Shown here in pieces: positions 1-7,265 of a DNA stretch of 13,374 nucleotides. The stretch is from Puniceicoccales bacterium. Lineage in GTDB: Bacteria; Verrucomicrobiota; Verrucomicrobiia; Opitutales; LL51. Numbering within the stretch: the stretch's first letter is position 1; the number at the start of each line of letters is the position of its first letter. The stretch lies in the NCBI GenBank assembly GCA_031267435.1, contig JAIRZB010000075.1:1-13374 (forward strand). The letters run 5' to 3'. The notes under the pieces were generated by a model that was not told the DNA's origin, did not search any database, and saw nothing but the letters and a program-made list of their open reading frames with translations. Both the position numbers and the translations under genes were made by a program.

Positions 1-1
1 G

Positions 2-256
2 CTATCACACATCGGATCGGTGAAATTGGCCTACAAAACGGGAACATCTCAGAAAATTATTAATAGACGTTACTCGCAGGATCATCATATTTCGTCATGT
101 TCAGGATTTTTTCCGGCAGATGATCCGTGCTATTTGGTAACCGTTGTGGTTGATGATGCTAAAATGGAGGCTGGCGTAGCCTATGGATCGAAAATAGCAT
201 TGCCTATTTTTTATGAAATAGCTAAGGTTTTATTGCAAAGAAGTGTAGGAAAATAG
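2..256 (+). CDS. ftsI: C-terminal end of FtsI-type transpeptidase (class B penicillin-binding protein), cut by window edge
   Basis: This is the last part of a peptidoglycan D,D-transpeptidase, which cross-links septal cell wall in the periplasm. The reading frame is open from base 2, so the GTG at 20 is only an internal Val codon. The KTGT box (third conserved motif of the penicillin-binding transpeptidase domain) lies about 12 codons in. It is followed by the typical tail: SGFFPADDP, a run of beta-strand residues (LVTVVVDD) and a G-x-AYGSKIALPIF segment. FtsI proteins usually have Gly-Gly in that last motif; here it reads GS. The SGFFPADDP and AYGSKIALPIF segments fit FtsI better than PBP2/MrdA. 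The catalytic Ser and the N-terminal membrane anchor lie outside the window. The stop is TAG. The gene converges on bamA across about 440 bp. Confidence 0.82.
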   Translation, partial: LSHIGSVKLAYKTGTSQKIINRRYSQDHHISSCSGFFPADDPCYLVTVVVDDAKMEAGVAYGSKIALPIFYEIAKVLLQRSVGK

Positions 257-700
257 TGTGATTTCAGGCTAATAGTCGATCTTTTTGCAATTCTGGGAAA
301 ATTTTTGGAAATATTTTTTCGTATGCGCAAGTATCTTTCACCATGGGTGTTAAATTATGTATTGCTTTTGCTTTAAGATTAATCAATTGCTAACAATAAA
401 GGAAAAACACAAAGAGTGTTTGTCGAAACAAACACCCCTTGTTATCATTGATATGAAAAGAAATTCCTGTAAATTATTTTGCGTTTTATGGGGCACTTTT
501 CCATTGTGTTAAAAAAGGATATGTCGAAGCGTATTGAAAGCAAAACGTGAAGTTATAGCCATTTCTATAATACCCATAGCACATCCGATGGTTAGAATCT
601 AATAATAAACCGATATAAGGGCAAGATTTTTTTGAGTTTATTTGAAAAATTCTAGAAATCTTTCACATGATCCATTTCTTCAAATCGATTGTTTTTGCGT
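257..700. other. convergent intergenic region, no convincing gene
   Basis: This stretch of 444 bp lies between the ends of ftsI (+) and bamA (-). No reading frame with a start, ribosome site and useful length is visible, and I see no tRNA. The only clear structure is the hairpin at 416-435. On the minus strand, around 520-610, a short frame without a good start reads as a hydrophobic peptide (LTIGCAMGIIEMAIT...). It could be a remnant of a membrane-protein gene, but it is too short to call. Confidence 0.6.
397..435 (-). terminator. possible rho-independent terminator on the bamA side
   Basis: An 8-bp perfect stem (GTGTTTGT / ACAAACAC) closes a CGAA tetraloop at 416-435. Read leftward it is followed by a T-rich run (TCTTTGTGTTTTTCC), as expected for an intrinsic terminator of leftward transcription. 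On the plus strand it is followed by CCCCTT, so it fits the minus strand better. It lies about 265 bp beyond the bamA stop, which is far, so the assignment is tentative. Confidence 0.4.
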
Positions 701-3346
701 TTAAAAGGAAGCACTGAAAGAGAAATTAAATTGTATTCCTTTCTTTTGGGTACCTTTCGTGCAATAGACCGGGTAACCCCAATCCAGACGAAGCGGAATA
801 TTCATGATAAATATGCGCAACCCAAAACCACAATCGACGTTTAACCCATCGTCGAATGGTCGTTGACTCGAACCGACATTGCCGGCTTCAAGAAATGTTG
901 CACCGAAAAGGTCATCGAAGATGTTGAAGGTATATTCTGTGCAACCGAAAATAAATGAGTTACCTCCTAAGCTTCTGTGAAATTTATCCTTTGGAGAAAT
1001 TTCGCGATATTCGAATCCACGCATTAGGCTATCGCCACCCAGGAAATAGCGTTCAGTAAATGGCGTAGTTTTTCCGCTGAATGGGCCAATTACGCCAATT
1101 TGCATAGACATGGCGAGCGTATGGTCATATTTTTCGGAAACGGTTACCCATTTCGAAGCGCTGGCTGTTGTTTTAAATAATTTCACATCACCACCGAGTC
1201 CCACCACTTGCGTATTGACGTTAAGGAGGGATCCGAGGCGTGGGAAAATATAGTTATCGCGTGTGTCGCGCTCAATCGAAAATTTTACCCGAGAAGAGTT
1301 ATGGCGTCCCATTTCATCTTTAAGCGGCTGTACGGCATTTATGCCCACGTTACGAATGTTTTTGCTGGTAAAATTATAGGCCAAACGCCCTACCCATAGC
1401 TCGTAGATGCGTTTGCGGAAATAGGGTTCCAGGCCTATAGCCGTTTCATCGTAGCTCGGTCCGCTATAGTTGCTATCGGATTCGTGATATTTCGTTTTGT
1501 CACCAAAAATATCGGTGCCGAAAGCGAGTTCGCGGTCGAAAAGGTAAGGTTCTTCGAAGGAAAGTATCAGTTGATGTTCTCGAGTACCGAATTGAACACG
1601 TGCCCGGGCTTTTTGACCACTACCCTGGAAATGTACTTTGGAGCCGAAGAGGTCAAAATTCGACTGCGAGATCTCAAAGAAAACGTACTGATTATTTTTC
1701 GAACTAATGGCTCCGCCTACTTTTACGCTACCAGTATTTTTTTCTTTTACATCAATTTGGATATTTTTGTGATCCGGTTGTTCGCTATTGGATGCTTCTA
1801 GCGTAACTGTCTCAAAAAATCCGGTATTTTTTAAACGATTTTCGCTATTTTTCATTTTGACGTAATTAAATTTATCACCCGGCCCAAGGGCTAATTCGCG
1901 GAGAATCACTTTATTTTTTGTTTTATAGTTACCATTGACCAAAATGGAATCGACGTAGGTCAAGGGGGATTCGTGAATAGTAAATTTAACATCGATTCTA
2001 TTATCAATAAATGTTGGCGTTTTTTTCACGGTGACGAAGGAGTTAATATAGCCGTTGTAGCTGTAGAAATTTCGAATTGCTTCCATTGTATTATCGATGT
2101 TTCCTGGGGAAAATGGATCGCCTGGTTTTATTTTTATGAGCGAGGCAATTTTGTCATCGGGATACAGTTTGTTGCCTTCAAAGCGGACATCGCTTGTAAA
2201 ATATTTTTGACCAAGATCGGCAACAAATTCCAATGTTCCACTTGCTTTGTCTTGGGTGCTAACAAATTCGGCACGAGCAATTTTCGCATCCAGATAGCCT
2301 GCATTTTGCATTTCTTCGATAATCATCGCGCGATCCGTATCGAGTAAAATATCGATAAAATAACCTTTTTTTGTAATAAATGAAAAAATCGACCATGTTT
2401 TGAGCCTCATTTTTTTGCGGATGGGATCGGTGTCGATGTCGCCAAAATTGATAAAATCGATTTTCGAAATATGCACTGCCTTTCCGGGAACGATGTCAAA
2501 AACAACCTTCACTTGTTTGGGGTCATCCATCGGAATGATTTCATAATTAATAGTTGGTTTAGGAAATCCTTGGATCTGGTAGTACCGGTAAATTGCTTGA
2601 ATATCATCACTAATAAAAGCTTTGTTCAGGCACTCACCGCTGGTCGTGTTTATTTCTTCTTTCAATTTTTTGTTATTAATTTTTTCGTGCGGGAACTCAG
2701 TGGCTACGATCTTGGCTCGTGTTGTTAGCAGTAAGAATACATCCAATGTTCCTTCTGGATTTTTGCTAGCAGAAACGCGAATATCCTCAAAGGAATTTGT
2801 TGCGAATAGCGTATGAATCGCCTCATCCATGGCATAGGAATTGAATGCATCGCCTTCCGATAGTTTTATGTGAGAGCGGATAAAATCTTCGTTTGCGGGT
2901 GGGTTACCATCAAGCGTAATGAAAATTCTTCGGATTTGAAAAGGGCCTGGCTCACTATTTTTAGCGTAGGAAGAAAATGCGGGCCCCTGTGAAGTTTTAG
3001 GTGTTGCTGTGCCGGTATTGAATTGGGGAGAATCAGCGTTTTGTTCTTTTTTTTTATTGGAATTGCTTTCATCCGAAGAGATCGTTGCGATTGCAGGCGG
3101 TTGCGATGCTGTTGGCTCCGAACTGTTGCCGTTCTTTAATGAATTTTCAGTATCGTGCATGGAAACATCATCATCTTCGGCATACTGATCGACTTCATCA
3201 GTGTTTTTTGAAGTAGTGGAAGCTATCGGAGGTTGATATACAAGATTCCCGTCTTCGAAGGAATCCAAATCACCATCGGCGAAAACAAAAACATAGGCAC
3301 TAAAAAAACACGCGACACAAAGGTTATGAATTCTTTTCTTTGGCAT
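701..3346 (-). CDS. bamA: BamA, outer-membrane protein assembly factor (Omp85 family)
   Basis: Central subunit of the BAM complex, which folds and inserts beta-barrel proteins into the outer membrane. From the ATG at 3346 it has 881 residues. The order is: signal peptide (1 to about 23, ending VFVFA); a long polar linker (about 24-134) rich in Asp, Ser, Asn and Thr; five POTRA repeats (about 135-535); and a C-terminal 16-strand barrel domain ending in Phe, the usual beta-signal. The barrel holds the conserved RGF of loop 6 (776-778) and the RDTRDN segment near 693-698. Typical BamA is about 800 residues and starts its POTRA repeats straight after the signal peptide, so the linker is extra. 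The start codon lies inside dnaB (23-bp overlap, different frame), which implies translational coupling. A TTG at 3355 is an alternative start, but the ATG gives the better signal peptide. Confidence 0.93.
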   Translation of the reverse strand: MPKKRIHNLCVACFFSAYVFVFADGDLDSFEDGNLVYQPPIASTTSKNTDEVDQYAEDDDVSMHDTENSLKNGNSSEPTASQPPAIATISSDESNSNKKKEQNADSPQFNTGTATPKTSQGPAFSSYAKNSEPGPFQIRRIFITLDGNPPANEDFIRSHIKLSEGDAFNSYAMDEAIHTLFATNSFEDIRVSASKNPEGTLDVFLLLTTRAKIVATEFPHEKINNKKLKEEINTTSGECLNKAFISDDIQAIYRYYQIQGFPKPTINYEIIPMDDPKQVKVVFDIVPGKAVHISKIDFINFGDIDTDPIRKKMRLKTWSIFSFITKKGYFIDILLDTDRAMIIEEMQNAGYLDAKIARAEFVSTQDKASGTLEFVADLGQKYFTSDVRFEGNKLYPDDKIASLIKIKPGDPFSPGNIDNTMEAIRNFYSYNGYINSFVTVKKTPTFIDNRIDVKFTIHESPLTYVDSILVNGNYKTKNKVILRELALGPGDKFNYVKMKNSENRLKNTGFFETVTLEASNSEQPDHKNIQIDVKEKNTGSVKVGGAISSKNNQYVFFEISQSNFDLFGSKVHFQGSGQKARARVQFGTREHQLILSFEEPYLFDRELAFGTDIFGDKTKYHESDSNYSGPSYDETAIGLEPYFRKRIYELWVGRLAYNFTSKNIRNVGINAVQPLKDEMGRHNSSRVKFSIERDTRDNYIFPRLGSLLNVNTQVVGLGGDVKLFKTTASASKWVTVSEKYDHTLAMSMQIGVIGPFSGKTTPFTERYFLGGDSLMRGFEYREISPKDKFHRSLGGNSFIFGCTEYTFNIFDDLFGATFLEAGNVGSSQRPFDDGLNVDCGFGLRIFIMNIPLRLDWGYPVYCTKGTQKKGIQFNFSFSASF

Positions 3347-4691
3347 AATTTTCAAATCGAGTTAAACTTTTTCTAAAGGATAAGGGAACGATTCCGATGG
3401 GACCATTTCGCTGTTTGGCGATAATTAAATCCCGTGGAACAATATCAAGTGCAACTTCCCGATCATCGTCGCTATCTTTACACTTCGATAGCATCAAGAC
3501 TACATCCGCATCCTGTTCAATTGCTCCCGATTCGCGCAAATCAGATAGCCGTGGCTGGCGTTTTTCTTTCTCAGATTCGCGGTTGAGCTGGCTCAAAACG
3601 ATTACTGGCAATGATAATTCTCTTGCCATCGCTTTGATGCCACGGGAAATTTCAGAAATTTGTTGTTCTCGAGGTACTTTGGGATCACGACTCAGGAGAA
3701 GTTGCAAGTAATCAATAACAATCAATCCCAGTTTATGTTTATTACACATACGCCGAGCCTTGGCACGCATTTCAGTGACCGATATTCCGCTTGATTCGTC
3801 GATCCAAAGGGGAATTGTTTTTAGTTTACTTGCCGTGGTACTAACATTTTCAAGTTCTGCTCTGGGAGCAAATCCATTGCGCAATTTGGTCATATCGACG
3901 CCGGAACGGCTACATAACATACGCATGGCCAGTTGTTCCGCGGACATCTCCAGGCTAAAAAATAGGGTAGGAACTGGGGATGCCTTCGAAGTGGTAGCAT
4001 TTTCGGTAATATTAAGCGCAAAACTTGTTTTTCCCATGGAAGGACGTGCGGCGACAACAATCATTTCCCCCGAATGAAATCCGTAGGTCAGTTTATCGAG
4101 ATCGATAAAACCAGACGCAATACCGGTAACTTCACCGCGATGTTTGTGCATGTGATTGATGAGATTCACAGCATCATCGATTAACCTTTTAATGGGAATA
4201 ATGGTATCTGAAATTCGATTTCCTGCAATGGCAAGGATCGATTTTTCCACATCGTCGAGAAATTGCTTAACATCATCAACGCCGGCATAGGCCTTCTCAA
4301 TGCTTGTGGTTGCGGTGGTAATAATTTTTCGGATGAGATCGAGATCTCTTATGCGCTCGATGTAGTATTTTAAATGCGCGGGAGTATCGATGCGATTGGC
4401 AATGGCGTTGATATATTCGTGGCCACCTACTTTTTCTAATTCGCCGCGGGCAGCGAGTTTTTCTGCAACAATTAGCTCATTGGTTGCCGTATTGGTAGTG
4501 TAAAGTTCTAGAAGAGTATTATAGATCAGGCCGTGTGCTGGAAGATAGAAGGAATTGGGGGTAATCTTTTCCTGAATACAGCTTGCGATGCTGTCCTGGC
4601 CGCCATCGATAATGCATCCCGCAAGAAGGGCCTGCTCGCACTCTGTGCTAAAGGGAGGTATCCGACGAATGTTCTGCTTTGCTTCAATCAC
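3324..4691 (-). CDS. dnaB: replicative DNA helicase DnaB
   Basis: Hexameric 5'-3' helicase that unwinds DNA at the replication fork. It has 455 residues, normal for the family. The N-terminal DnaB domain (about 12-115) precedes the RecA-like C-terminal ATPase. Visible motifs are: the GxxTG-like linker (GEVTGIASGFIDLD, from 186); Walker A ARPSMGKTS (215-223); FFSLEMS (244-250); Walker B LIVIDYLQ with Asp327; SQLNR (367-371); DLRESGAIEQDAD (384-396); and KQRNGP with the likely arginine finger at 428. The start is GTG (4689-4691), supported by GGTGA six bases upstream, a good match to the anti-Shine-Dalgarno end of 16S rRNA. The gene is followed without a gap by bamA. No intein or insertion is seen. 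Confidence 0.96.
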   Translation of the reverse strand: MIEAKQNIRRIPPFSTECEQALLAGCIIDGGQDSIASCIQEKITPNSFYLPAHGLIYNTLLELYTTNTATNELIVAEKLAARGELEKVGGHEYINAIANRIDTPAHLKYYIERIRDLDLIRKIITTATTSIEKAYAGVDDVKQFLDDVEKSILAIAGNRISDTIIPIKRLIDDAVNLINHMHKHRGEVTGIASGFIDLDKLTYGFHSGEMIVVAARPSMGKTSFALNITENATTSKASPVPTLFFSLEMSAEQLAMRMLCSRSGVDMTKLRNGFAPRAELENVSTTASKLKTIPLWIDESSGISVTEMRAKARRMCNKHKLGLIVIDYLQLLLSRDPKVPREQQISEISRGIKAMARELSLPVIVLSQLNRESEKEKRQPRLSDLRESGAIEQDADVVLMLSKCKDSDDDREVALDIVPRDLIIAKQRNGPIGIVPLSFRKSLTRFENYAKEKNS

Positions 4692-4710
4692 AAATATTCA
4701 CCACTAAAAT

Positions 4711-4733
4711 TTGCCAAACAATTTCATTGGCAA
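4711..4733. promoter_or_regulatory. inverted repeat in front of dnaB (TTGCCAA-N9-TTGGCAA)
   Basis: Two 7-bp arms, perfectly complementary and separated by 9 bp, lie 20 bp before the dnaB GTG. The N9 spacing resembles operators bound by dimeric repressors, but the arms do not match CIRCE (TTAGCACTC). It could instead form a hairpin in the dnaB leader RNA. Confidence 0.4.
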
Positions 4734-4779
4734 GCATAAACTTTATTAAAAGACGCGGGAGTTGTTTTGTTGAGTTTAA

Positions 4780-4788
4780 ATTATCGCA
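4780..4788 (-). promoter_or_regulatory. possible extended -10 promoter for dnaB-bamA
   Basis: On the minus strand the sequence TGCGATAAT fits an extended -10 element (TGn + GATAAT, one base from TATAAT). It is placed about 90 bp before the dnaB start and downstream of the hairpin cluster. No convincing -35 box lies at the right distance, so this is weak. Confidence 0.25.
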
Positions 4789-4821
4789 TGAGATTACGGA
4801 TGATTCCTTGGTCTTATTCTA

Positions 4822-4854
4822 TAAGGCCCCCGCGGCGAAGCCGCGGGGGCCTTA
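4822..4854. terminator. very strong GC-rich hairpin after groEL, probable bidirectional terminator
   Basis: A 15-bp perfect stem with a GAA loop, built around GGCCCCCGCGGC and its complement, lies 66-98 bp beyond the groEL stop. There is no real T-tract on either side, only short TT ends, so it is not a textbook intrinsic terminator. Its stability and its position between groEL and dnaB support transcript termination or 3'-end protection. Confidence 0.45.
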
Positions 4855-4913
4855 ATTGAAGCCCAGGAGGCTATGCCTCCTGGTAGGGGGTAAGGGGGAA
4901 GGATTCCCCCCTA
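4822..4913. repeat. cluster of three consecutive GC-rich hairpins
   Basis: Three self-complementary units follow one another. They are 4822-4854 (15-bp stem), 4863-4883 (CCAGGAGGC-TAT-GCCTCCTGG, 9-bp stem) and 4884-4913. The third can pair as TAGGGGG/CCCCCTA or as the nested GGGGGAA-GGA-TTCCCCC. The composition is far more GC-rich than the surroundings. The arrangement is like REP/BIME-type intergenic palindromes; whether it recurs in the genome cannot be seen here. Confidence 0.6.
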
Positions 4914-4919
4914 TTGTGT

Positions 4920-6551
4920 CTACATCATATCGTCCATGCCGGGATTGGGCATATGTCGGCAGGCAGCAGAATCTTCCTTAGGCAAATCGGCGACGATGCA
5001 CTCCGTTGTGAGGAGTAATCCAGCGATGGAAGCTGCGTTTTGAAGGGCGGTGCGATTGACCTTCGTCGGATCGACGACACCCGCGGCAATAAGGTCTTCG
5101 AATTTTCCCGTAGCTACATTGTAACCTTGATTACCATTCATTTTAAGGACTTCTTGAACAATTAATCCACCTTCGACGCCGGCGTTTTCGCAGAGTTGGC
5201 GAAGGGGAGCTTCAATGGCACGTCTTACGATTTTTGCGCCAATTTTACCGTCAGGGCAGGAAATATCCAGAGTATCAATGACGGTTGATGCGCGGAGGAG
5301 AGCGACACTACCACCGGCAGAAATCCCTTCTTCGACGGCTGCACGGGTAGCGTGGAGCGCATCATCTACGCGATCTTTTTTCTCTTTCATTTCCGGTTCC
5401 GTAGTGGCACCAACGCGGATAACGGCTACGCCACCGGCTAATTTTGCTAGCCGTTCCTGAAGTTTTTCACGGTCATAATCGGAGGTCGATTCATCGATTT
5501 GGTGACGAATTTGTTTTATGCGTGCCTGAATATCGCTGTGGCTTCCGTTGCCTTCAACGATGATTGTATCTTCCTTGGTAACTGTGATTCGTTTAGCACG
5601 GCCAAGGTCGTCGATGCTTACATTTTCCAATTTAATCCCGAGGTCTTCGGAAATAAATCGACCACCGGTAAGAATGGCGATATCTTCAAGCATGGCTTTA
5701 CGCCGATCGCCGAAGCCCGGTGCTTTTACGGCACAAACGTTGAGCGTACCACGCAATTTATTGACAACGAGGGCCGCTAGGGCTTCCCCTTCCACGTCTT
5801 CCGCAATGAGCATTAGCGGTTTACCACCCTGAGCAACGGTTTGCAGTAGGGGAAGTAGGTCATTGAGTGCACTAATCTTTTTCTCATAGATGAGGATATA
5901 GGCGTTTTCGAGGACGCACCCCATGTTATTGGGATCGGTCACGAAGTATGGACTAAGGTACCCCTTGTCGAACTGCATACCTTCGACGACTTCAAGAGAA
6001 GTTTCAATGGTTTTAGCCTCTTCGACGGTAATGGTTCCATCCTTGCCGACTTTTTCCATGGCATCGGCAATAATTTTTCCAATTTCGTTATCCCAGTTGG
6101 CGGAGACCGTAGCTACTTGGCGAATTTCTTCAGAAGTTTCGACTTTTTTAGAAGTGCGAGCCAATTCAACTACAACGGCTTCGACGGCCTTATCAATGCC
6201 TCTTTTTAACATAATTGGATTAACGCCGGAGGATACATTTTTCAATCCTTCGCGGAAGATAGCTTCGGCGAGAATAGTGGCGGTGGTCGTGCCATCACCG
6301 GCACTATCCGACGTTTTGGAGGCAACTTCTTTTACCATTTGGGCACCGATGTTTTCGTAGGGATCCTTCAGTTCGATTTCTTTGGCGACGGTTACACCAT
6401 CTTTGGTGACGGTGGAGGCGCCAAATTTTTTCTCGATCAGGACATTGCGACCTTTAGGGCCAAGGGTCACTTTGACAGCTTTGGCGAGCGTTGCAACGCC
6501 GTCGAGCACTTTTTTCCGGGCTTGTTCTTCAAAAATCAATTGTTTTGCCAT
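4920..6551 (-). CDS. groL: GroEL, 60-kDa chaperonin
   Basis: Forms the double-ring ATP-driven folding chamber that works with GroES. It has 543 residues, the normal length. Conserved elements seen are: MAKQL and LGPKGRNV near the N-terminus; KDGVTVAKE with the ATP-site Asp at 51; GDGTTTAT (85-92); the apical domain with APGFGDRRK; and the equatorial segment DDALHATRAAVEEGISAGG. The last glycine of the usual GGG is Ser here. The C-terminus is MPNPGMDDMM, so the repeated GGM tail of the E. coli protein is missing. The start ATG has AAGGA 8 bases upstream. It follows groES by 37 bp and is surely co-transcribed with it. Confidence 0.97.
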   Translation of the reverse strand: MAKQLIFEEQARKKVLDGVATLAKAVKVTLGPKGRNVLIEKKFGASTVTKDGVTVAKEIELKDPYENIGAQMVKEVASKTSDSAGDGTTTATILAEAIFREGLKNVSSGVNPIMLKRGIDKAVEAVVVELARTSKKVETSEEIRQVATVSANWDNEIGKIIADAMEKVGKDGTITVEEAKTIETSLEVVEGMQFDKGYLSPYFVTDPNNMGCVLENAYILIYEKKISALNDLLPLLQTVAQGGKPLMLIAEDVEGEALAALVVNKLRGTLNVCAVKAPGFGDRRKAMLEDIAILTGGRFISEDLGIKLENVSIDDLGRAKRITVTKEDTIIVEGNGSHSDIQARIKQIRHQIDESTSDYDREKLQERLAKLAGGVAVIRVGATTEPEMKEKKDRVDDALHATRAAVEEGISAGGSVALLRASTVIDTLDISCPDGKIGAKIVRRAIEAPLRQLCENAGVEGGLIVQEVLKMNGNQGYNVATGKFEDLIAAGVVDPTKVNRTALQNAASIAGLLLTTECIVADLPKEDSAACRHMPNPGMDDMM

Positions 6552-6588
6552 ATATAAATCCTTTCAATCTAAAATTAGGGGTTAAACA

Positions 6589-6882
6589 TTATTTAAACAC
6601 AGCGAGAAGGTCATCCTGTCGCACAAGCATAAAGGTTTGGCCATCGTGTTTGACCTCGGTGCCACCGTATTTGCTGATCAGGACCTTATCGCCGACGGCG
6701 ACATCAAATCCAAGACGTTTACCGTCGTCATCACGCTTACCAGTTCCGAGGGCAATCACGGTTGCCTCCTGGGATTTTTCTTTAGCGGCATCGGGAATAA
6801 TGATACCGCCTTTGACCTGTTCCTTTTCCTCGATTTGTTTGACGAGGAGACGATCTCCTAGGGGTTGAATATTTGTATTCAT
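6589..6882 (-). CDS. groS: GroES, 10-kDa co-chaperonin
   Basis: Heptameric lid of the GroEL chamber. It has 97 residues, the standard length. The sequence runs through IQPLGDRLLVK, then the mobile loop with the hydrophobic tripeptide (GGIIIPD, 25-31; family usually IVL), the VGDKVLISKYGGTEV segment (the roof and barrel region) and a C-terminal DDLLAVF. The start ATG has only a weak purine stretch (GCGAA) upstream; the frame and family alignment fix it. First gene of the groES-groEL pair, behind the promoter at 7007-7035. Confidence 0.96.
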   Translation of the reverse strand: MNTNIQPLGDRLLVKQIEEKEQVKGGIIIPDAAKEKSQEATVIALGTGKRDDDGKRLGFDVAVGDKVLISKYGGTEVKHDGQTFMLVRQDDLLAVFK

Positions 6883-6983
6883 AATTAATTCGCTATTAAT
6901 GGTTAAAATTTACAAACCCATCTCCTATCCGTTCCGTTCACTAGAGTTAATTAAATTGTTTAGGAGTTCCGTTTCTCGGAGAG

Positions 6984-7006
6984 CTCTGAGGTGTAAGACC
7001 TCAGAG
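6984..7006. promoter_or_regulatory. 9-bp inverted repeat at the groES transcription start region
   Basis: CTCTGAGGT and ACCTCAGAG are separated by 5 bp (GTAAG). The repeat begins right after the -10 box of the predicted groES promoter, so it would be an operator at +1 or a hairpin at the 5' end of the mRNA. The arms can extend past one mismatch. It occupies the place where CIRCE/HrcA sites are usually found but has a different sequence and spacing. Confidence 0.5.
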
Positions 7007-7035
7007 ATCATATGAAAAATCACGGTTTCCATCAA
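7007..7035 (-). promoter_or_regulatory. sigma-70-type promoter for groES-groEL
   Basis: On the minus strand TTGATG (7035-7030) is followed after exactly 17 bp by TATGAT (7012-7007), matching consensus at 4 of 6 and 5 of 6 positions. The predicted start is near 7000, giving a leader of about 118 nt before groES. It lies just after the stop of the small membrane-protein gene, so groESL can be transcribed on its own as well as by read-through from dnaK. Confidence 0.55.
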
Positions 7036-7048
7036 ATTTTTCTCCAAT

Positions 7049-7231
7049 TTATTGTCCTATTTCTTTGAGATACTCATTGATAATGATCATTAATTGTATC
7101 ACCACCAGGTGCTCCAACCAATAATGCGCTACTTGAAGCCATTTTTTTGTGGTTTTGTGGGCATTAAGAGGCTTGTGAATAACCGCCGTCATTACGAATA
7201 GCACTACAAATAGAATCAGTAAATAGGTCAT
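7049..7231 (-). CDS. small membrane protein of unknown function between dnaK and groES
   Basis: This 60-residue protein is not a family I recognise. It starts with a strongly hydrophobic segment (residues 2-18, LLILFVVLFVMTAV), then a basic stretch (HKPLNAHKTTKKW). A second, more amphipathic hydrophobic stretch (about 36-54) contains VVIQLMIIINEYL. This fits one or two membrane passes. The start is well supported: GGAGG lies 4 bases before the ATG, the best ribosome site in the window. It begins 34 bp after the dnaK stop on the same strand with no terminator in between, so co-transcription with dnaK is likely. The hypothesis that it serves envelope stress or chaperone function rests on position only. 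Confidence 0.65.
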   Translation of the reverse strand: MTYLLILFVVLFVMTAVIHKPLNAHKTTKKWLQVAHYWLEHLVVIQLMIIINEYLKEIGQ

Positions 7232-7265
7232 TTTTCCTCCACTTTGAACGATGTTTTATATTACA

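Noticed and set aside
5923..6360. 145-codon plus-strand frame opposite groEL
   Set aside because: Antisense shadow of a highly conserved gene; no domain or ribosome site.
6883..7048. CIRCE (HrcA) operator in front of groES
   Set aside because: I looked for TTAGCACTC-N9-GAGTGCTAA on both strands here and in the dnaK leader; it is not present.
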